NCBI GenBank assembly: GCA_038373885.1
Contig: JAWZYV010012241.1
Location: forward strand, 310,001-374,000
Direction of reading: 5' to 3'
Length of the DNA: 64,000 nucleotides
Source of the DNA: Cheiracanthium punctorium
Taxonomy: Eukaryota > Arthropoda > Arachnida > Araneae > Cheiracanthiidae
Shown: positions 1-11,100 of the stretch, one piece after another
Layout: every line of letters begins with the position of its first letter
How positions within the stretch are numbered: the first letter of the stretch is position 1
Notes under the pieces: model-generated
Told to the model about the DNA's origin: nothing
What the model saw: the letters and a program-made list of their open reading frames with translations, nothing else
Database searches by the model: none
Made by a program: the position numbers and the translations under genes

Positions 1-167
1 CGTCAAGTTGGACACTGGCACCAAAAATTAGTTTCCAAAACTGAACTCGGATCGATGATGTCTTAAATTTGGCAAGAAATCACCGAACCTTAATATTGAA
101 ATATCGTATTGCAATTTCAAATTAAACAAGTTTGTTGAAGGGCATCAACCATTTTATAATTTAAAAG

Positions 168-582
168 GCTTAACGGTGTAGTTTGAAAAAAATCGTGTGA
201 TTTTGGTACTTAAGTACAAATAAACTAGTTATGCCAGGCACTTCAAAATTTTGAAACGGTCTCTTTACAAGATGTACTACATACTGAAATAAATGATCCA
301 TCTGTATGTTTCAAAACTTGGAAAAAAATTCTTAAAAATCGGAAACTTTCGTAAAACGTGTCACTCTTCGAAAAACCTTGCAGCTCAGATCCATGTTAAA
401 GAATTTTTTTTCTGGAAATTTCACAGAAGCCACAGCTTTTTCGCTTATTGCAGTATGTAAAGCAGCTTATGAAGAACCCCTCTGGAATTTTTTGGAGACC
501 ACGGTGCTATTAGTTTATTTCAATTTGTGTGCCAAGACTAAAAACAGAGGTTTTTTTCTTCGACATACACCCTTAAAAGCAA
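168..582 (+). repeat. Dispersed repeat D, copy 1
   Basis: This roughly 415-bp block recurs at 45893-46306 and 51222-51626, with a shorter diverged piece near 14125-14290. Shared landmarks in order are GATTTTGGTAC, CACTTCAAAATTTTGAAAC, CTTTACAAG, CTCAGATCCAT, TAAAGCAGCTTATGAAGAAC and CAATTTGTGTGCCAAGACTA. No terminal inverted repeats or target duplication are visible, so the superfamily is unknown. A short reading frame is open in copies 1 and 3 but broken by indels in copy 2, so I do not call it coding. It could be the untranslated part of a retroelement or the interior of a larger transposon. Confidence 0.6.
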
Positions 583-615
583 GTCATGTGGTGTCCACAT
601 CAGGTTTTTTTTAAG

Positions 616-1090
616 CGCTATAACATAGGTTCCCAACGTGGGCGATAACGCCCCCCTGTGGGCGTTTGAGGCTTTCAGGGGGGCGGTAAAAGACCCAGAG
701 AAAATTAGGAGGCGTTGATATGGCACGGAGGGGCGTGGGAAGATTAACCAAATATAGTCTAAAAAAGACTTAAAAATCACTCTGATAATTCATTTCTATC
801 ACGTGTGCGAAAATTCACATATTTCGACATGAGACTTCGCTGTTGAGAGAAAGAGATACCTCTCTAAAACTTTTATTCCTCTTTTTTAAATGAAGAAGAA
901 ATTCAGTAGAGTTTCAATTCCAACAATATTCTATCTATTAGTAATTTTTTTTTAATTTAATTCTTGTTTTCACCATGCATTATGTATGTACGCTCTTATT
1001 TCTCTCGAGTGGGAGGGGGGGGCGGTATTGAAATATTCACTAGAAAAGGGGGCGCCAGTTCAAAAAAGGTTGGGAACCTATGCGCTATAA
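616..1090. mobile_element. hAT-type MITE with perfect 8-bp TSD
   Basis: The element occupies 624-1082 (459 bp). Its ends are CATAGGTTCCCAAC and the exact complement GTTGGGAACCTATG, giving a 14-bp perfect terminal inverted repeat. It is flanked by CGCTATAA at 616-623 and again at 1083-1090, a perfect 8-bp target-site duplication. Length and end type fit a non-autonomous hAT element. Just inside the ends are GC-rich stretches (GGGCG blocks near 640-690 and 1010-1055). No transposase frame is present. Confidence 0.9.
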
Positions 1091-2526
1091 TGTGAACATT
1101 TTTTAACTTGATGTCATTTTTTAACTTGAAAGAAAAAATGCAAATATCCTGGCCACTAAAATTGAGAAAAAGTAGTATATTGTTTTGGCTACTTTTTTTT
1201 TTTTTTATGCTGGTGAGTCTGCTAATGCTACTAAGTTCACCTGCTGACAGTGGTGGTCACTGTGCAGTGCACACTATCTCATTAGATGAAAAATGTAAGA
1301 GAAGGCGGTAACTTGATGCCCGTGTGAGAAGTGCTGTATTTTTCTCTGTCAACATCGATTTAATTATGTCCCAAAGCATTCGTTCTGGCTGTTCTTTAGT
1401 CTGGTAAGACATATGTTGGAGAGTCATATTTCACGAGAATCCTCAGAGCACGCCATTACTGTTTGTTTATGTAATCTCGCAATTATAGTACGTATATAAA
1501 TATTTTATTTATGGAAAAGCCTTTTTCAGCAGTTATTTTACTGAATTAATTTTAGAATACTTTTGACTCGGTTTTGGAAGAACTAGGAGGACTCATTTCC
1601 AGTTTGAAGAACCACATCTGTTAAAGGTGTCCATAAAAAAAAATGATCAATCCTCGTTATTTCAAGGGCACGGCCTGGCAATAGGAGTACACCCTGTTAC
1701 TGCTTGTCAGTGTTTGTAATATTGTACAAATCAAGTCCAGGGACCTAAAAACGCCGATAAATTTTATTATTGAAGTAAAACTTCTTTAGTCGCGACTAGG
1801 GGGAAACTCAGATTTTTTTTTTCTGACGGAAGTAACGCTCAGTAAAGGAAGTGACGTATATGTCATATACTCCACGGCAAGCGCGCCTGAAAAAGAAGAA
1901 CCACGAAAAATCCTACATTTTCGACCGCTCGCTCCTTTCGCCGACTTCATTGTTGAAAATGCATTATCATTATTATCATTATTTAGTTTTTCTTGAGATG
2001 GCAACGTTATCCACAAAATATGTATTTAAATATCTCGTTTTGCCGATGGCAACTAGTTGTAAAATTCTATACTCTCTGAGGAGTTTGTGAAGATTTCCGT
2101 TGGGAAATAACTTTTGAATTAAATTGTTTTTAAGAGGTCTAACGTTTATTTTCTTGATTGTGTATCGTTAGATTGTGGCTAGTACTTATTTTCAGACATA
2201 GAATTATTACTGCCGTGGTGGTATTTGATGAACATACAAATGCCAAACGCGTTTTAAAATAAACGACTTGGTGCAGTGATTAATATTTGGCGTCCGCTTA
2301 CTAGAAAGCTGGGTTAGTATTTTGACTAACTCTTGATACGCTTTAACATTCATCGTGTAAAAATACGGGGAACCTGTTAGGGAAAGAAACGGCGATTTCT
2401 CGCCGTTTCTTTGAGACATCAATCTTTATTTATATATCAATAAGCGTTTTGAAGGTACATCCAACATAATATTTTACATGTAATCCCAACCTCACAGGAG
2501 GTTGTCGATAATCCTTATTTTTAGAT
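1091..2526. other. No gene identified
   Basis: AT-rich DNA with scattered short open frames and poly-T runs (for example 1191-1205). No repeat ends, protein motifs or RNA genes were recognised. Confidence 0.5.
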
Positions 2527-2685
2527 GAATAATACAGGGGCGTAGCCAGGGGGGGGATATCGGGATATATCCCCCCCCCGAAATTTTTGGATTAGTGATG
2601 AAATTCCGTCTATTTATACACATATAAGTTCATATCCCCCCCCCCCCCCCCGAAAAATTTTCCTGGCTACGCGCCTGGAATAATA
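2527..2685. mobile_element. Family E MITE, copy 1, perfect TSD
   Basis: The element is 2535-2677, starting CAGGGGCGTAGCCAGG and ending CCTGGCTACGCGCCTG, a near-perfect terminal inverted repeat. GAATAATA lies at 2527-2534 and 2678-2685, a perfect 8-bp TSD, which supports the hAT superfamily. Inside are long G and C runs and a self-complementary GGATATCGGGATATATCC near 2556-2573. Close relatives are at 54717-54894 and 62716-62893. Confidence 0.9.
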
Positions 2686-2689
2686 TACA

Positions 2690-3660
2690 AGGTTTTGGAA
2701 AAGCACAAAGAAATGGAACCTGTCTGCAATCGAACCGGAAAAGTAGTTGGAAACGTCAGTTTAAGAACACTTTTCCTGGATTCTAACCCAACTTCAAGAC
2801 AGAACAACGGTTTAAGAACAAGGAGATGGAACACCACAATTAAAGGGACAGTGGCTGCAAATGTACCTAAACAGCAGAGGGAAATTTTCGCTTAAGAACA
2901 CTGTTGGAGGATCATACTTCGATCCCACGAAGGTAAATTTATAGGAGGGGACACTTCGCTTAGAAAGTTGGATAACGCCGTTGTTGCAAACAGATGGCGC
3001 TACGTACACACTGGGGTAACTGCGCATCTCAGGCTTGTTTATATTTCCATCGAGGCGAAGTAAATGGAGATCGTTGAATTATCAGAAACTTCAAAAAATT
3101 AAATACATAGACTTATGAGCGTGATATATAGTAATTACTGTTTTCAGATGTGTTTTAATTACATAATTGTCTTATAATACTATTTCGTAGTGAATATAGG
3201 CAATAGTTTCGAAGTGAAATGATATTATTATTTGTCAAATGCCAGTTGCATTGGCCGTAAACTCCTAAATATTATGTATGTCATGTCTGTTATTATTTTG
3301 CCCAAAAGATGTATTTTAAGAAATGTTAGTAAGTAAGAAACGGATCCTGGCTGCAATCAATCCCAAACAATGGACAGAAGCTGCAGTTTAAAAACATGGA
3401 TACAGAATAATAATTCGAAACCTACTAGCAGACGAAATCAACGCTTAAGAACACTCTGTGATAGAAAAACACAACAAAAATTACACTACCTGCATTCGAA
3501 CCCCACAAACAGAGGAAAACATCAATTAAAGAACACAGTTAAAGTATAATACTAGACTACGGACATCCCCCCCCCATTAGACCCAACCTCCAGACGGAAC
3601 AATGGTATACGAAAACAGTTAAAGAATAATACTACAACATGGACACTTCCTGGATTCTAA
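2690..3660 (+). repeat. Degenerate satellite-like tandem block
   Basis: Variants of TTAAGAACAC followed about 30-40 bp later by a TGGATTCTAACCCAA-like or ATCCCACGAAG-like segment and ACAGARGAAC recur through this block, for example near 2760, 2810, 2893, 3448 and 3533. Monomer length looks like 50-75 bp and the copies are heavily diverged. The stretch 3050-3340 breaks the pattern. Reading frames in it are incidental. Confidence 0.4.
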
Positions 3661-3683
3661 GTAATTTTCATGAATGACCGATG

Positions 3684-3895
3684 GTTCTTACTGGAGATTT
3701 TAATGTTCATTTTCGCTCTCAAGAATCTCAGTCGTTAGTTGATATTTTAAAAGAAAAATTGAATCTAACTACGAATACTTCTCGACTTCCATCTTCGGTA
3801 CAACGATAGATGCTATATTTTCAAAAAAATGAGCCAATTTAGAGAGTTAAATTTGTGTTTCACATTATAATTACCACAAACCCATAATTTCATAC
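3684..3895 (+). pseudogene. Broken endonuclease/exonuclease/phosphatase domain fragment
   Basis: Frame-by-frame translation shows the pieces of an EEP-type (AP-endonuclease-like) domain. The frame from 3684 reads VLTGDFNVHFRSQ, containing the GDFN catalytic motif. After a frameshift near 3805 a second frame reads TTIDAIFSKN, the conserved segment that usually follows. After a further stop and shift comes VSHYNYHKPIIS, matching the SY(F/Y)SYHKP-like strand with the catalytic histidine. The order and spacing fit the C-terminal half of the domain. Such domains occur in non-LTR retrotransposons and in Helentron-type proteins; no reverse transcriptase or helicase sequence lies beside it, so the parent is unresolved. 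The fragment is truncated, frameshifted and clearly dead. Confidence 0.7.
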
Positions 3896-4500
3896 CTAAA
3901 AATTATGACGACATCCAAGTACCTATTTCCAATGAATAATATGAATATAACATTTATATAATCTTTGTAAAGTACATGAATAATAAATATATTTAAATTA
4001 TAATATGATATTTATTTTAAGTTTAATCATTTCAGTGATATGTGTCATAAACGTCAAAGAAGTTTTACTTCAATCGCGCGTAAAGATTACACGCATACAC
4101 TTTTTTTTTTTTTTTTTTTTTTTGCTGCATTCTACAGGGTGATTCGAAATTAGTTTTACAAACTTTTAGGAAGAGGTAGGATACACCAAGACGGTTCAGA
4201 ATCGCACAACAATGCTGGGTCGGAAACATCGTCTTCATGCGCCTGTTAATAAAAACTTTGGAAGAAGTGATGAAGTGTGCGTCTAATTTCTTAACAAATT
4301 TTTGTAAACAATGGGCTTCCCTCCGACAGTTTCATCAATAAAACTTTTTACATTTGCATGTTTAAACAATCCATGTAAATGTAGATATAGTTAAGCTTAC
4401 ATTTAATGCAGTTTTTATTTGGAATCTCTGTACAAATCACTTATGCATCATTTCGCATCGTAAAGATAAGGGAATATATGAAAAATGACGATTTCATAAA
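3896..4500. other. No gene; partial repeat-like segment
   Basis: AT-rich. It contains a poly-T tract at 4101-4123. At 4135 CAGGGTGATTCGAAATTAG looks like one end of a transposon, but no matching opposite end was found. No coding signal. Confidence 0.4.
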
Positions 4501-5307
4501 TAAGAAGTCGGGACCAGATTTCATAATCGATTACACTTTTTGTGTAGTCGTAATCTAATCGTAATCTAGAAATTTATTTCTAAAAATAATCTAATCTAAT
4601 GGTAATCTGAAAACTTAAATCCGCGTGTAATCGTCTATTCAAAATGTTGAAAAAATCTTGAACCTCGGTTTAACATAGTTATTCACTTTCTTAAAAAGAC
4701 GTAAAGCCGAAAGTTATTCTTTCTGTAGTCAGCGTTGCTTCCTCTCTTGGGTCCTCTCTTGATCCAGCATGTCATTCCAAGATCTGTGGGAGGGGAAGTA
4801 ACGCTTGAAGCAGAAAGGAAAAAATCTCATCTGTTGTATTATTGCAGGGCATTGCTTAAACAGAATAAAACTGTATTCAAGGATCCTTTTATGTGTGCGA
4901 AGTGGTTATGTGTATTATACGAAGTTTTAATTATTTTATGTTTTAAACTCCCGTTTCTTTTGAGTGTTATTTAGTTCTGTCCTCTGCGTAAAAATTGAAT
5001 AATTAAAAAGCTATGAATGTCCACAAAAAATATTTTGTAATCGTAATTTAACCGGAACCTCACCATGCGTAATCCTAATCGAAAGTTTTTATTGAATTGA
5101 TGATTGTAATCGAATCGTAATCGACAAAATTTATATTTGGGATTACCTTAATCTAATCATAATCGACAAAATTAATATTTGGGGTTTCCTTAATCTAATC
5201 GTAATCGACAAAATTAATGTGCGGGATTATCATAATCTAAATCGTAGTCTCCGCCTGAAAGATAAAAGTAATCGTAATCGTTTCGAAGTCTGGTCGGGGT
5301 TCTTACT
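4501..5307. mobile_element. Fold-back element rich in TAATCGTAATC
   Basis: The left end TAAGAAGTCGGGACCAG with ATCGATTACACTTTT inside is matched in inverse orientation by AAAGTAATCGTAATCG and CTGGTCGGGGTTCTTA at 5265-5307, an imperfect terminal inverted repeat of about 40 bp. TAATCGTAATC or its complement repeats in both arms (4548-4610 and 5095-5285), so the element can fold on itself. The middle (4640-5030) is unrelated AT-rich DNA. No TSD is clear and the superfamily is not assigned. Confidence 0.6.
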
Positions 5308-5783
5308 GATCATGTGAAAACAGCGCTGATTATATACAGTCGAACTCGTTTATAGCGATCCCTGATTTAACGAGGAAATCGGAAATACTGGGTTGTTAAA
5401 TTTGTCTAGTCTGTGGGAGCATAACTTTCTTTTAACGAGTAAACCTCGGTTATAGCGAACAATATTTTTGGGATTCAGAATATTCTATCGACCTCTTCCT
5501 CAGCTAATCCTTCCTTGGAAAAATTCTCTTAACATTTCCAAGTCAATGAAAGTGACGAATATGAAGGATTTCATCCCAACATACTCAATGGTTTTTGCTT
5601 GCTCAGAAAAAACTTCGAACTTTTTTTTTTCGAAGCCTGGGTTGCACATGATGTTTTTGGGGCAATGATCTTCCCCCAAAAAAGGCAATAAGATAGTTAA
5701 TAGCACATTAACCAACTTCTTTTGTACTGCACAGAAATAAAAAAAGATTACTCAAGAGTAACATAGTAAATGTGTGATTTTTT

Positions 5784-5817
<34 letters not shown>

Positions 5818-6114
5818 CGTAAACCCGCTTTTTACGACAGGGTGTCGACAGATCAGGGAAATCATGGAGAAATCGGGGTACTTTATCAATCTGGAAATAT
5901 CAGGGAATTTTGCAAAAATATTTAAAAATAAGGGAACTTTCGTTTTTGCCGAGTGAACTACATCATTTTTGTCAATCTGATGCGCGGTTATGTTCTGTAT
6001 TACACGATACTCAACTGATGCACAGATACAGACATTTTACGACTCCGAAATAGAGCTGAAGCAAACCGCATGTATTCGGTACTAAGATACGGATAATCAC
6101 TCAGACTGGAAGTA

Positions 6115-8060
6115 ACGAATTGTTACTTTTAGGTTGATATCGTTACTCGTTACTCGATCCGAAGCTGTTTCGGATCGAGCAGCTTCGAACTTCGAATACA
6201 GACTTCCAGGCGAGGCGAACTAGGGGGGTAACGGGTTCCAGTAATCGAGTACTAATATCTTCTGTTTGTTACTGGATATCGGATCGCGGTTTCAAGGGGA
6301 AAATGACTTTCGAGTGTGCATTTCGGATCGACCAGGTTCGAACTTCGAATACAAGACTGCCGGAGGGAGAAAATGAATTTCGGTATTTGAGTAATAGTAT
6401 GTTCCGTTCCGTTACTAGATACCGGAAGTATTATGGATTCTCGCTGTTTGAAGGGAAAAATCAGTTTCGGTATTTGAGGAGTAGTATGTTCTGGTTGCAA
6501 TTCGTTTGTGCCGAGCCGAATGGTATCGTTTTGATAAGGTTTGGAAGAATCCGTATGTTTCGTTACAGTTATGGAGATGGATATACTATCTGCTGCTCTA
6601 TTGATATGGGTCGTACAATGGGGGGATAGGATCCGGTGTATAGTGCGTTCTTATGCGCAGTTGAACTTTTTTTTGCAGGGGGGGAAGGGGGTGTTCTTAT
6701 AATTGTAGAGGAGCAATACATATAAGAGAAGCATGTTAGTAAGGGGTGCTAATTTCGGGCTTACTAACATTTTAGTACTAAATAGTGGTGCAATCAGAAT
6801 TCTTTCTTTCAGGGTGGTTCCGAAGCAGGATTGCGAACTTAACTTTTTCTTTTTTTTAGCTAGAATCGAAATATGAGTAATAAATAACAAATTATTTAAA
6901 TACACCTTTAAAAAAAATATTTTTTTATAAAGTAAACGAATTCACACATTTTTATTATTTAAAATATTATTTGGAACTAAAAAAAATATTTAGCATGGAA
7001 ACCTAAACACATTTTTTAAGTAATTGTTTAAAAAATATATAAAAAATTGGGAGCTACCCGGGATTTCTATGCCCACTCCTGCGTAAGCCACTGGTATTAA
7101 AATAATTCAATAAAGTTCAGTATGTTTCTAAAATGTCGGCGTTTAGGGGGCCATCTGCCCTATTTTATGGTACATTTTATTCCATGAACTCATGGAATAC
7201 GCATAGTCCGGTGCAACCATTCTTTCTGTATGAAAGGAGTGATAATTTTTGTTTAAAGAATGCTCTCATATATGCACCCACAGAAGGGGCTAACCCCTTT
7301 CATCCCAAAAGTGCAGAAATAGAACTGGAAATATCTTAAAAATAGATAATTCTCACTGAATTAAACAATTTTAATTTAAAATATGGTAATTTTTAATTTA
7401 CTTCGAAAAATCGTCCAGCAAAAGAAGTTTTTGATATGAAATATGAACTCACAAATAATAAAGATATTATGCTTGTAGAGACGCAAAGTAGTTGATATCA
7501 TACTGAGATCCCCTGCCCTGTGAATTTAATATATATGGCCCAATCCCTGGATCTCAGTATTCGAGAACCCGCTCCCAGAAAAAAACACGAGTCACAAGCT
7601 TTCCTTTACACTTTTTATGATAAGAGTGAACAGGTTAAACCAGCGTTCAGAATTTAAAAAAGGGGGGGTTGAGAAAAAAAAGAATGGCATATGTCTTTGG
7701 AAGATTTCTATGTGTACTCAGTAATTCGGATAATTTAGCATTGTATAAAACCATAAATGTGTATAAAAACAATCTGTAAATCAGAGAAAATAAGCTGTAA
7801 ATACAACTTTGTACAACTTCGCTAAAAAAAATTCTTTTTGGTTAGGTTTTGCTATGGGTTTATGTATGGGCGGCATATACCCATAACAACACTGTCCCGG
7901 ATGTGTTGTTATGGGGCACATATAACACCCTATTACCGATTCTATTAGTAGTAACGAAAGTAACGAGTAACTAATACTTAGTAACGAATAGCGAACATCT
8001 AAGTAACAAATACATACGGATACTCATTTTGTCGTTACTTTTACAGCACTACTCCGAAAC
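6115..8060. repeat. Inverted GTAACGA-rich repeat arms
   Basis: GTTACTTTTAGG and TCGTTACTCGTTACTCG near 6121-6156 are opposed by AACGAAAGTAACGAGTAAC near 7952-7972 and GTCGTTACTTTTACAG near 8032-8046. Segments with ATACGGAT/CGCATGTATTCGG (6068, 8144) also recur. This looks like the two arms of an older nested repeat. Boundaries are uncertain. In 6240-6500 a roughly 110-bp segment with GAATTTCGGTATTTGAG and AGTATGTTC is partly duplicated and creates an open frame I do not consider a gene. Confidence 0.35.
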
Positions 8061-8349
8061 CAGAATACAGATCATACGAGAACATAGAAATATGAATCCG
8101 AGACTCAAGTGATGTAGGCACTATCACTATACGAATCCGAAAAAGCGCATGTATTCGGACTCGTTCTAAGATGCGGATCATACAAGAAACCGGATATGCG
8201 AATCATATCGGCATGTGAATCAATTTCGCATGTGAATTGCTTCCTGAATAAAGTCAGGTAAAATGAATGGTAAAACATGATTTAGTCTTCTACTGCGCCA
8301 ATGTGTTTTTTAAAGTGATGGGACATTTGAGTGATGCCAGCTAAGCTCC

Positions 8350-8359
8350 CCCGCGAGAC

Positions 8360-8391
<32 letters not shown>
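8350..8391 (+). repeat. Long poly-T tract
   Basis: About 40 bp of almost pure T. Similar tracts at 4101-4123, 5788-5817, 46461-46486 and 46627-46647 are typical low-complexity DNA. Confidence 0.9.
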
Positions 8392-8396
<5 letters not shown>

Positions 8397-8864
8397 GATA
8401 GTGCTCATTTTTAAGCCTTTTTACATATTTTTTAAAATTTGAAACGATACATTGATTGAAATAAAATAAGTTGACTAGGTGGCCATTTTATTTTGATCAG
8501 TCATCTTTCGTTTAAAATTGAACACTATCTTTATAAAACGAGGAAACTTTCTGCTACATATTGTCTTTTAGTGTTCAACTCAATTTTATGTTTGGATTTA
8601 TGAAACTGAACTCCAATTTTATTAATAATAAGCATTTTTGTGGTTTTCTATTATTTATTTCCCTATATGAAGCATTCACCTGTTGGTGCATGATACACAA
8701 TGGTGATTTACATGAAAGATTATGGTATGTATATAATTTTCTGGAAATTTCATAAAGATAGTCAGGGAACTTTTTTTCTCAATTTCTGTAGTCACCCTGT
8801 ACGAGTACTCGGTTATAACAAGCAAATACTATCGTAGTCTCTTCTCTTCGCGAGTTCGACTGTA

Positions 8865-9440
8865 TCATCAAGTTCCATTTACCTTCCAATTTCTGCTTTT
8901 ATCGTCTGATTCAAAAAAAAGGGGGGAAACCCACTCCCTCACCAACCCTAGACAACAGCTGATTGCCATCACCTTTACCCTGTAGATATTGGATTCCACC
9001 CTTCCTCGGTTCGGGACTGCCTTCTTGTCAGGTAAAATCCCCAGTTGCAAACAACAAAAGACGCTTTTACCTATTTTTCAAGTGCCCACCGACTATACTA
9101 CCTGGTTCTACTTTTTTTTTTGTATTTTGCTTCCACGTGTTAGTGCCTGCGTCTGCGGGAAATAAAGGAACGTGGCAGCAGACTAGAGCAAGAAAGTCTC
9201 CCCCCAAGTGGGGCTGTAGCTGAATGTGCTGTGAAGTTGAATTTGTCTTCGCTCTGACAAAATATGCAGGGCACAACAGTCGAGGTTCATGGCTCAGTGC
9301 CTTGCTTTGCTTATAACATTTCTATGGCCAAGGACTTTTTCTGGTTTTTGTGCTCCTGGTGCATGTTCCTCCAAATTTACAATTTTTAGATAAGGAGATT
9401 TCTGTAAGTCAGCTGTTTCAGAAAAATATGGACAGTAACA
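8865..9440. other. No gene identified
   Basis: Somewhat less AT-rich than its surroundings. Overlapping short open frames occur on both strands, but no protein family or splice context was recognised. Confidence 0.4.
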
Positions 9441-9442
9441 TG

Positions 9443-9610
9443 GTCGGATCCAGAGGTGGGGGGTGCGTGCTCCCCGCTCCCCCAGAAGAACTAAATTTAC
9501 ATTTATAGAAGATAGGATTGACTTATTTTGCAAATTCAAGTGAATTTGCAATAAAAATTTAACGCAACATTTTTGTGCTCCCTCCAGAATTTTTTCCTGG
9601 ATCCACTATT
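9443..9610. mobile_element. Diverged GGATCCAG-type MITE
   Basis: GTCGGATCCAGAGG near 9443 is opposed by CCTGGATCCACT near 9597-9608. The interior resembles the element at 25148-25316 (CGTGCTCCCC then a segment with TTTACATTTATAG, ending GTGCTCCCTCCAGAA). A small hairpin TGCAAATTC-AAGT-GAATTTGCA lies at 9528-9549. No convincing TSD. Confidence 0.5.
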
Positions 9611-9620
9611 GTACAATAAT

Positions 9621-9770
9621 TTAACCCCTTGCCTGTGACGCCCGAACCCAGTTCGGGCAACGCAAATGCGCCGATTTTGGAATGCCCGATCCGAATTAAT
9701 CAACAAATTTTAAGAGAAAAAAATTCTTTAGCACGTTTTTCCCAAATATATTCCACGGGCAAGGGGTTAA
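9621..9770. mobile_element. Small piggyBac-type MITE (CCCCTTGCC ends)
   Basis: Element 9625-9766 (142 bp) begins CCCCTTGCCTGTG and ends CACGGGCAAGGGG, 12 of 13 bp complementary, with TTAA immediately outside both ends (9621-9624, 9767-9770). TTAA target sites and C-run ends are the piggyBac signature. A small hairpin CCCGAACCCAGTTCGGG lies near 9640-9657. This family differs from family B. Confidence 0.8.
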
Positions 9771-9965
9771 AAATAATTTTCAAACAAATGAAATACGGTA
9801 TATCCCACTTTCATGGGATTAATAGAACATATGAATTTTAGTCGTCATCCGAGTGACACTTACAACTCTAGTATTATACCGTGTTTACTCGCGTTATAGT
9901 CACTCTAGCACAATAGTCGTACCCCCGTTTTGAAGCAGAAAAAATCGTCAAAATATTTTCCCCGC

Positions 9966-10223
9966 ATAAAAATCATTTTACAGACTCTATATTTTTTCTA
10001 CATACACTCTGCTAATGTATAGTTAAAATGACCTATTTTTATACCAGACATTATATAATTTTTTAGTTTACAAATGATTTAATTTGTTAATGAGTGAAAA
10101 AAAAATAATTATCTTTTCCTGAAGATAGGCGTATAACATCTACATATTAATGGATTAGTTTAATTAAGCCATGTCAGAGAGTGTAAATAGAAAAAATACT
10201 GAGTCTGTAAAATGATTTTTAAT
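9966..10223. repeat. Inverted-repeat element with 45-bp arms
   Basis: Arm 1 starts AAAAATCATTTTACAGACTC near 9968 and continues through TATTTTTTCTAC and ACACTCTGC; arm 2 is its complement ending GAGTCTGTAAAATGATTTTT at 10220. A homologous block lies at 46650-46890 (shared GACCTATTTTT-like, AACTTCTACAT-like and GTAAAATGATTTTTA words, then GGCTGCGCG). No clear TSD; probably an old MITE. Confidence 0.5.
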
Positions 10224-10392
10224 GGGTGCTGGGCTGCGCGCAGTGAACCAAATACGAAAAATAGTTGCGTTTAATCAGTGAATAAATTAATTCTTCGTAA
10301 TTAACTTAGACAACTTTTACGGACATTAATGTAAATAGAAAAGACCATTGTATTAATATACAAAATTTCTTACGCGTACATAAATTATCTTC

Positions 10393-11100
10393 GCAAATAC
10401 CAGGGTTGGCATGGTTTAAACCAAATGTTTTTTAAACCAATTGGTTTTTTTAAAAGAATAATTTAAAATTCCGAATGATACAGGTAGAATATGTTCTGAT
10501 ATCTTTTAAAATTATCCTTATAAGTATCAACAATAAGTTTTCATATCAATCTAATAGATACCTTATTGTTTTATAATTATTAAAAATTATTAATGAAACT
10601 TAAAAATTGTAGGCTGCATTTTTAATTTGTTTCTAAAATAGAGGTTTTGTGATTTAACAACTTAAAAACCTTAAAAATATCATTTTGAACAACTTATCAC
10701 CATTATTACTGATGAATCTAAGTGCAGGATTCCATGCAAAATGTAGTAAGCAATTAATATTGTATTATATTATATACTAAATATCAAAAATAGTATCTCT
10801 AAATAAAATATTAGAATTGAAGGATTTCAATGTCCAATGATTTCAATGGACATTGAAATCATTATGGACTTTATTGTCCACATAAGTATAGCAACAATTG
10901 TTTAATTACTCTCAGAAGTTTAATTACTTTCAAATAACAATCAATTGTTCTTTAAACATTTTACAAATAATTTTATTTATAAGTATGTAACAGGTAATTA
11001 TAAAAGGATTTAAAAAAAAAACGGTTTAAACCAACACCCCCTTTTTTTTTCAAATAAACCGGGTTTTTTATTCCTAACCCTGTCAAATACAGGATCATAC
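10393..11100. mobile_element. hAT-type MITE (CAGGGTTGGCATGG)
   Basis: Element 10401-11092 starts CAGGGTTGGCATGG followed by GGTTTAAACC motifs and ends with AAACCGGG... and CCTAACCCTG. Outside lie GCAAATAC (10393-10400) and TCAAATAC (11093-11100), 7 of 8 identical. GGTTTAAACC-like words just inside both ends look like subterminal motifs. An internal hairpin with arms ATTTCAATGTCCA and TGGACATTGAAAT lies at about 10828-10863. No coding. Confidence 0.75.

Larger units (their letters stand above)
5833..8804. mobile_element. CAGGGTG-ended hAT-like element
   Basis: Left end CAGGGTGTCGACAGA (5838) and right end TCTGTAGTCACCCTG (to 8799) are imperfect inverted repeats. TACGA lies directly outside both ends (5833-5837 and 8800-8804), a possible 5-bp TSD as reported for some hAT groups. 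CAGGGAA-type words repeat just inside both ends. The shorter element at 40792-41321 has related ends. The interior holds poly-T tracts, a local tandem block (6240-6500) and a repeat with GTAACGAGTAAC motifs, with no recognised transposase. Confidence 0.5.
5335..8864. mobile_element. Composite bounded by mariner-like ends
   Basis: TA then CAGTCGAACTCG at 5337 is matched by CGAGTTCGACTG then TA ending at 8864. The 12-bp inverted ends and TA duplication are the hallmark of Tc1/mariner-type elements. Between them is mostly other inserted material, including a CAGGGTG element (5838-8799). No mariner transposase frame is visible, so the outer element is a MITE or deletion derivative. Pairing two distant ends is inference, but the ends are exact complements and the TA sites are in place. 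Confidence 0.6.

Noticed and set aside
6303..6629. 108-codon plus-strand frame
   Set aside because: Falls in a local tandem duplication within a transposon interior; no domain, and the opposite strand is also open.
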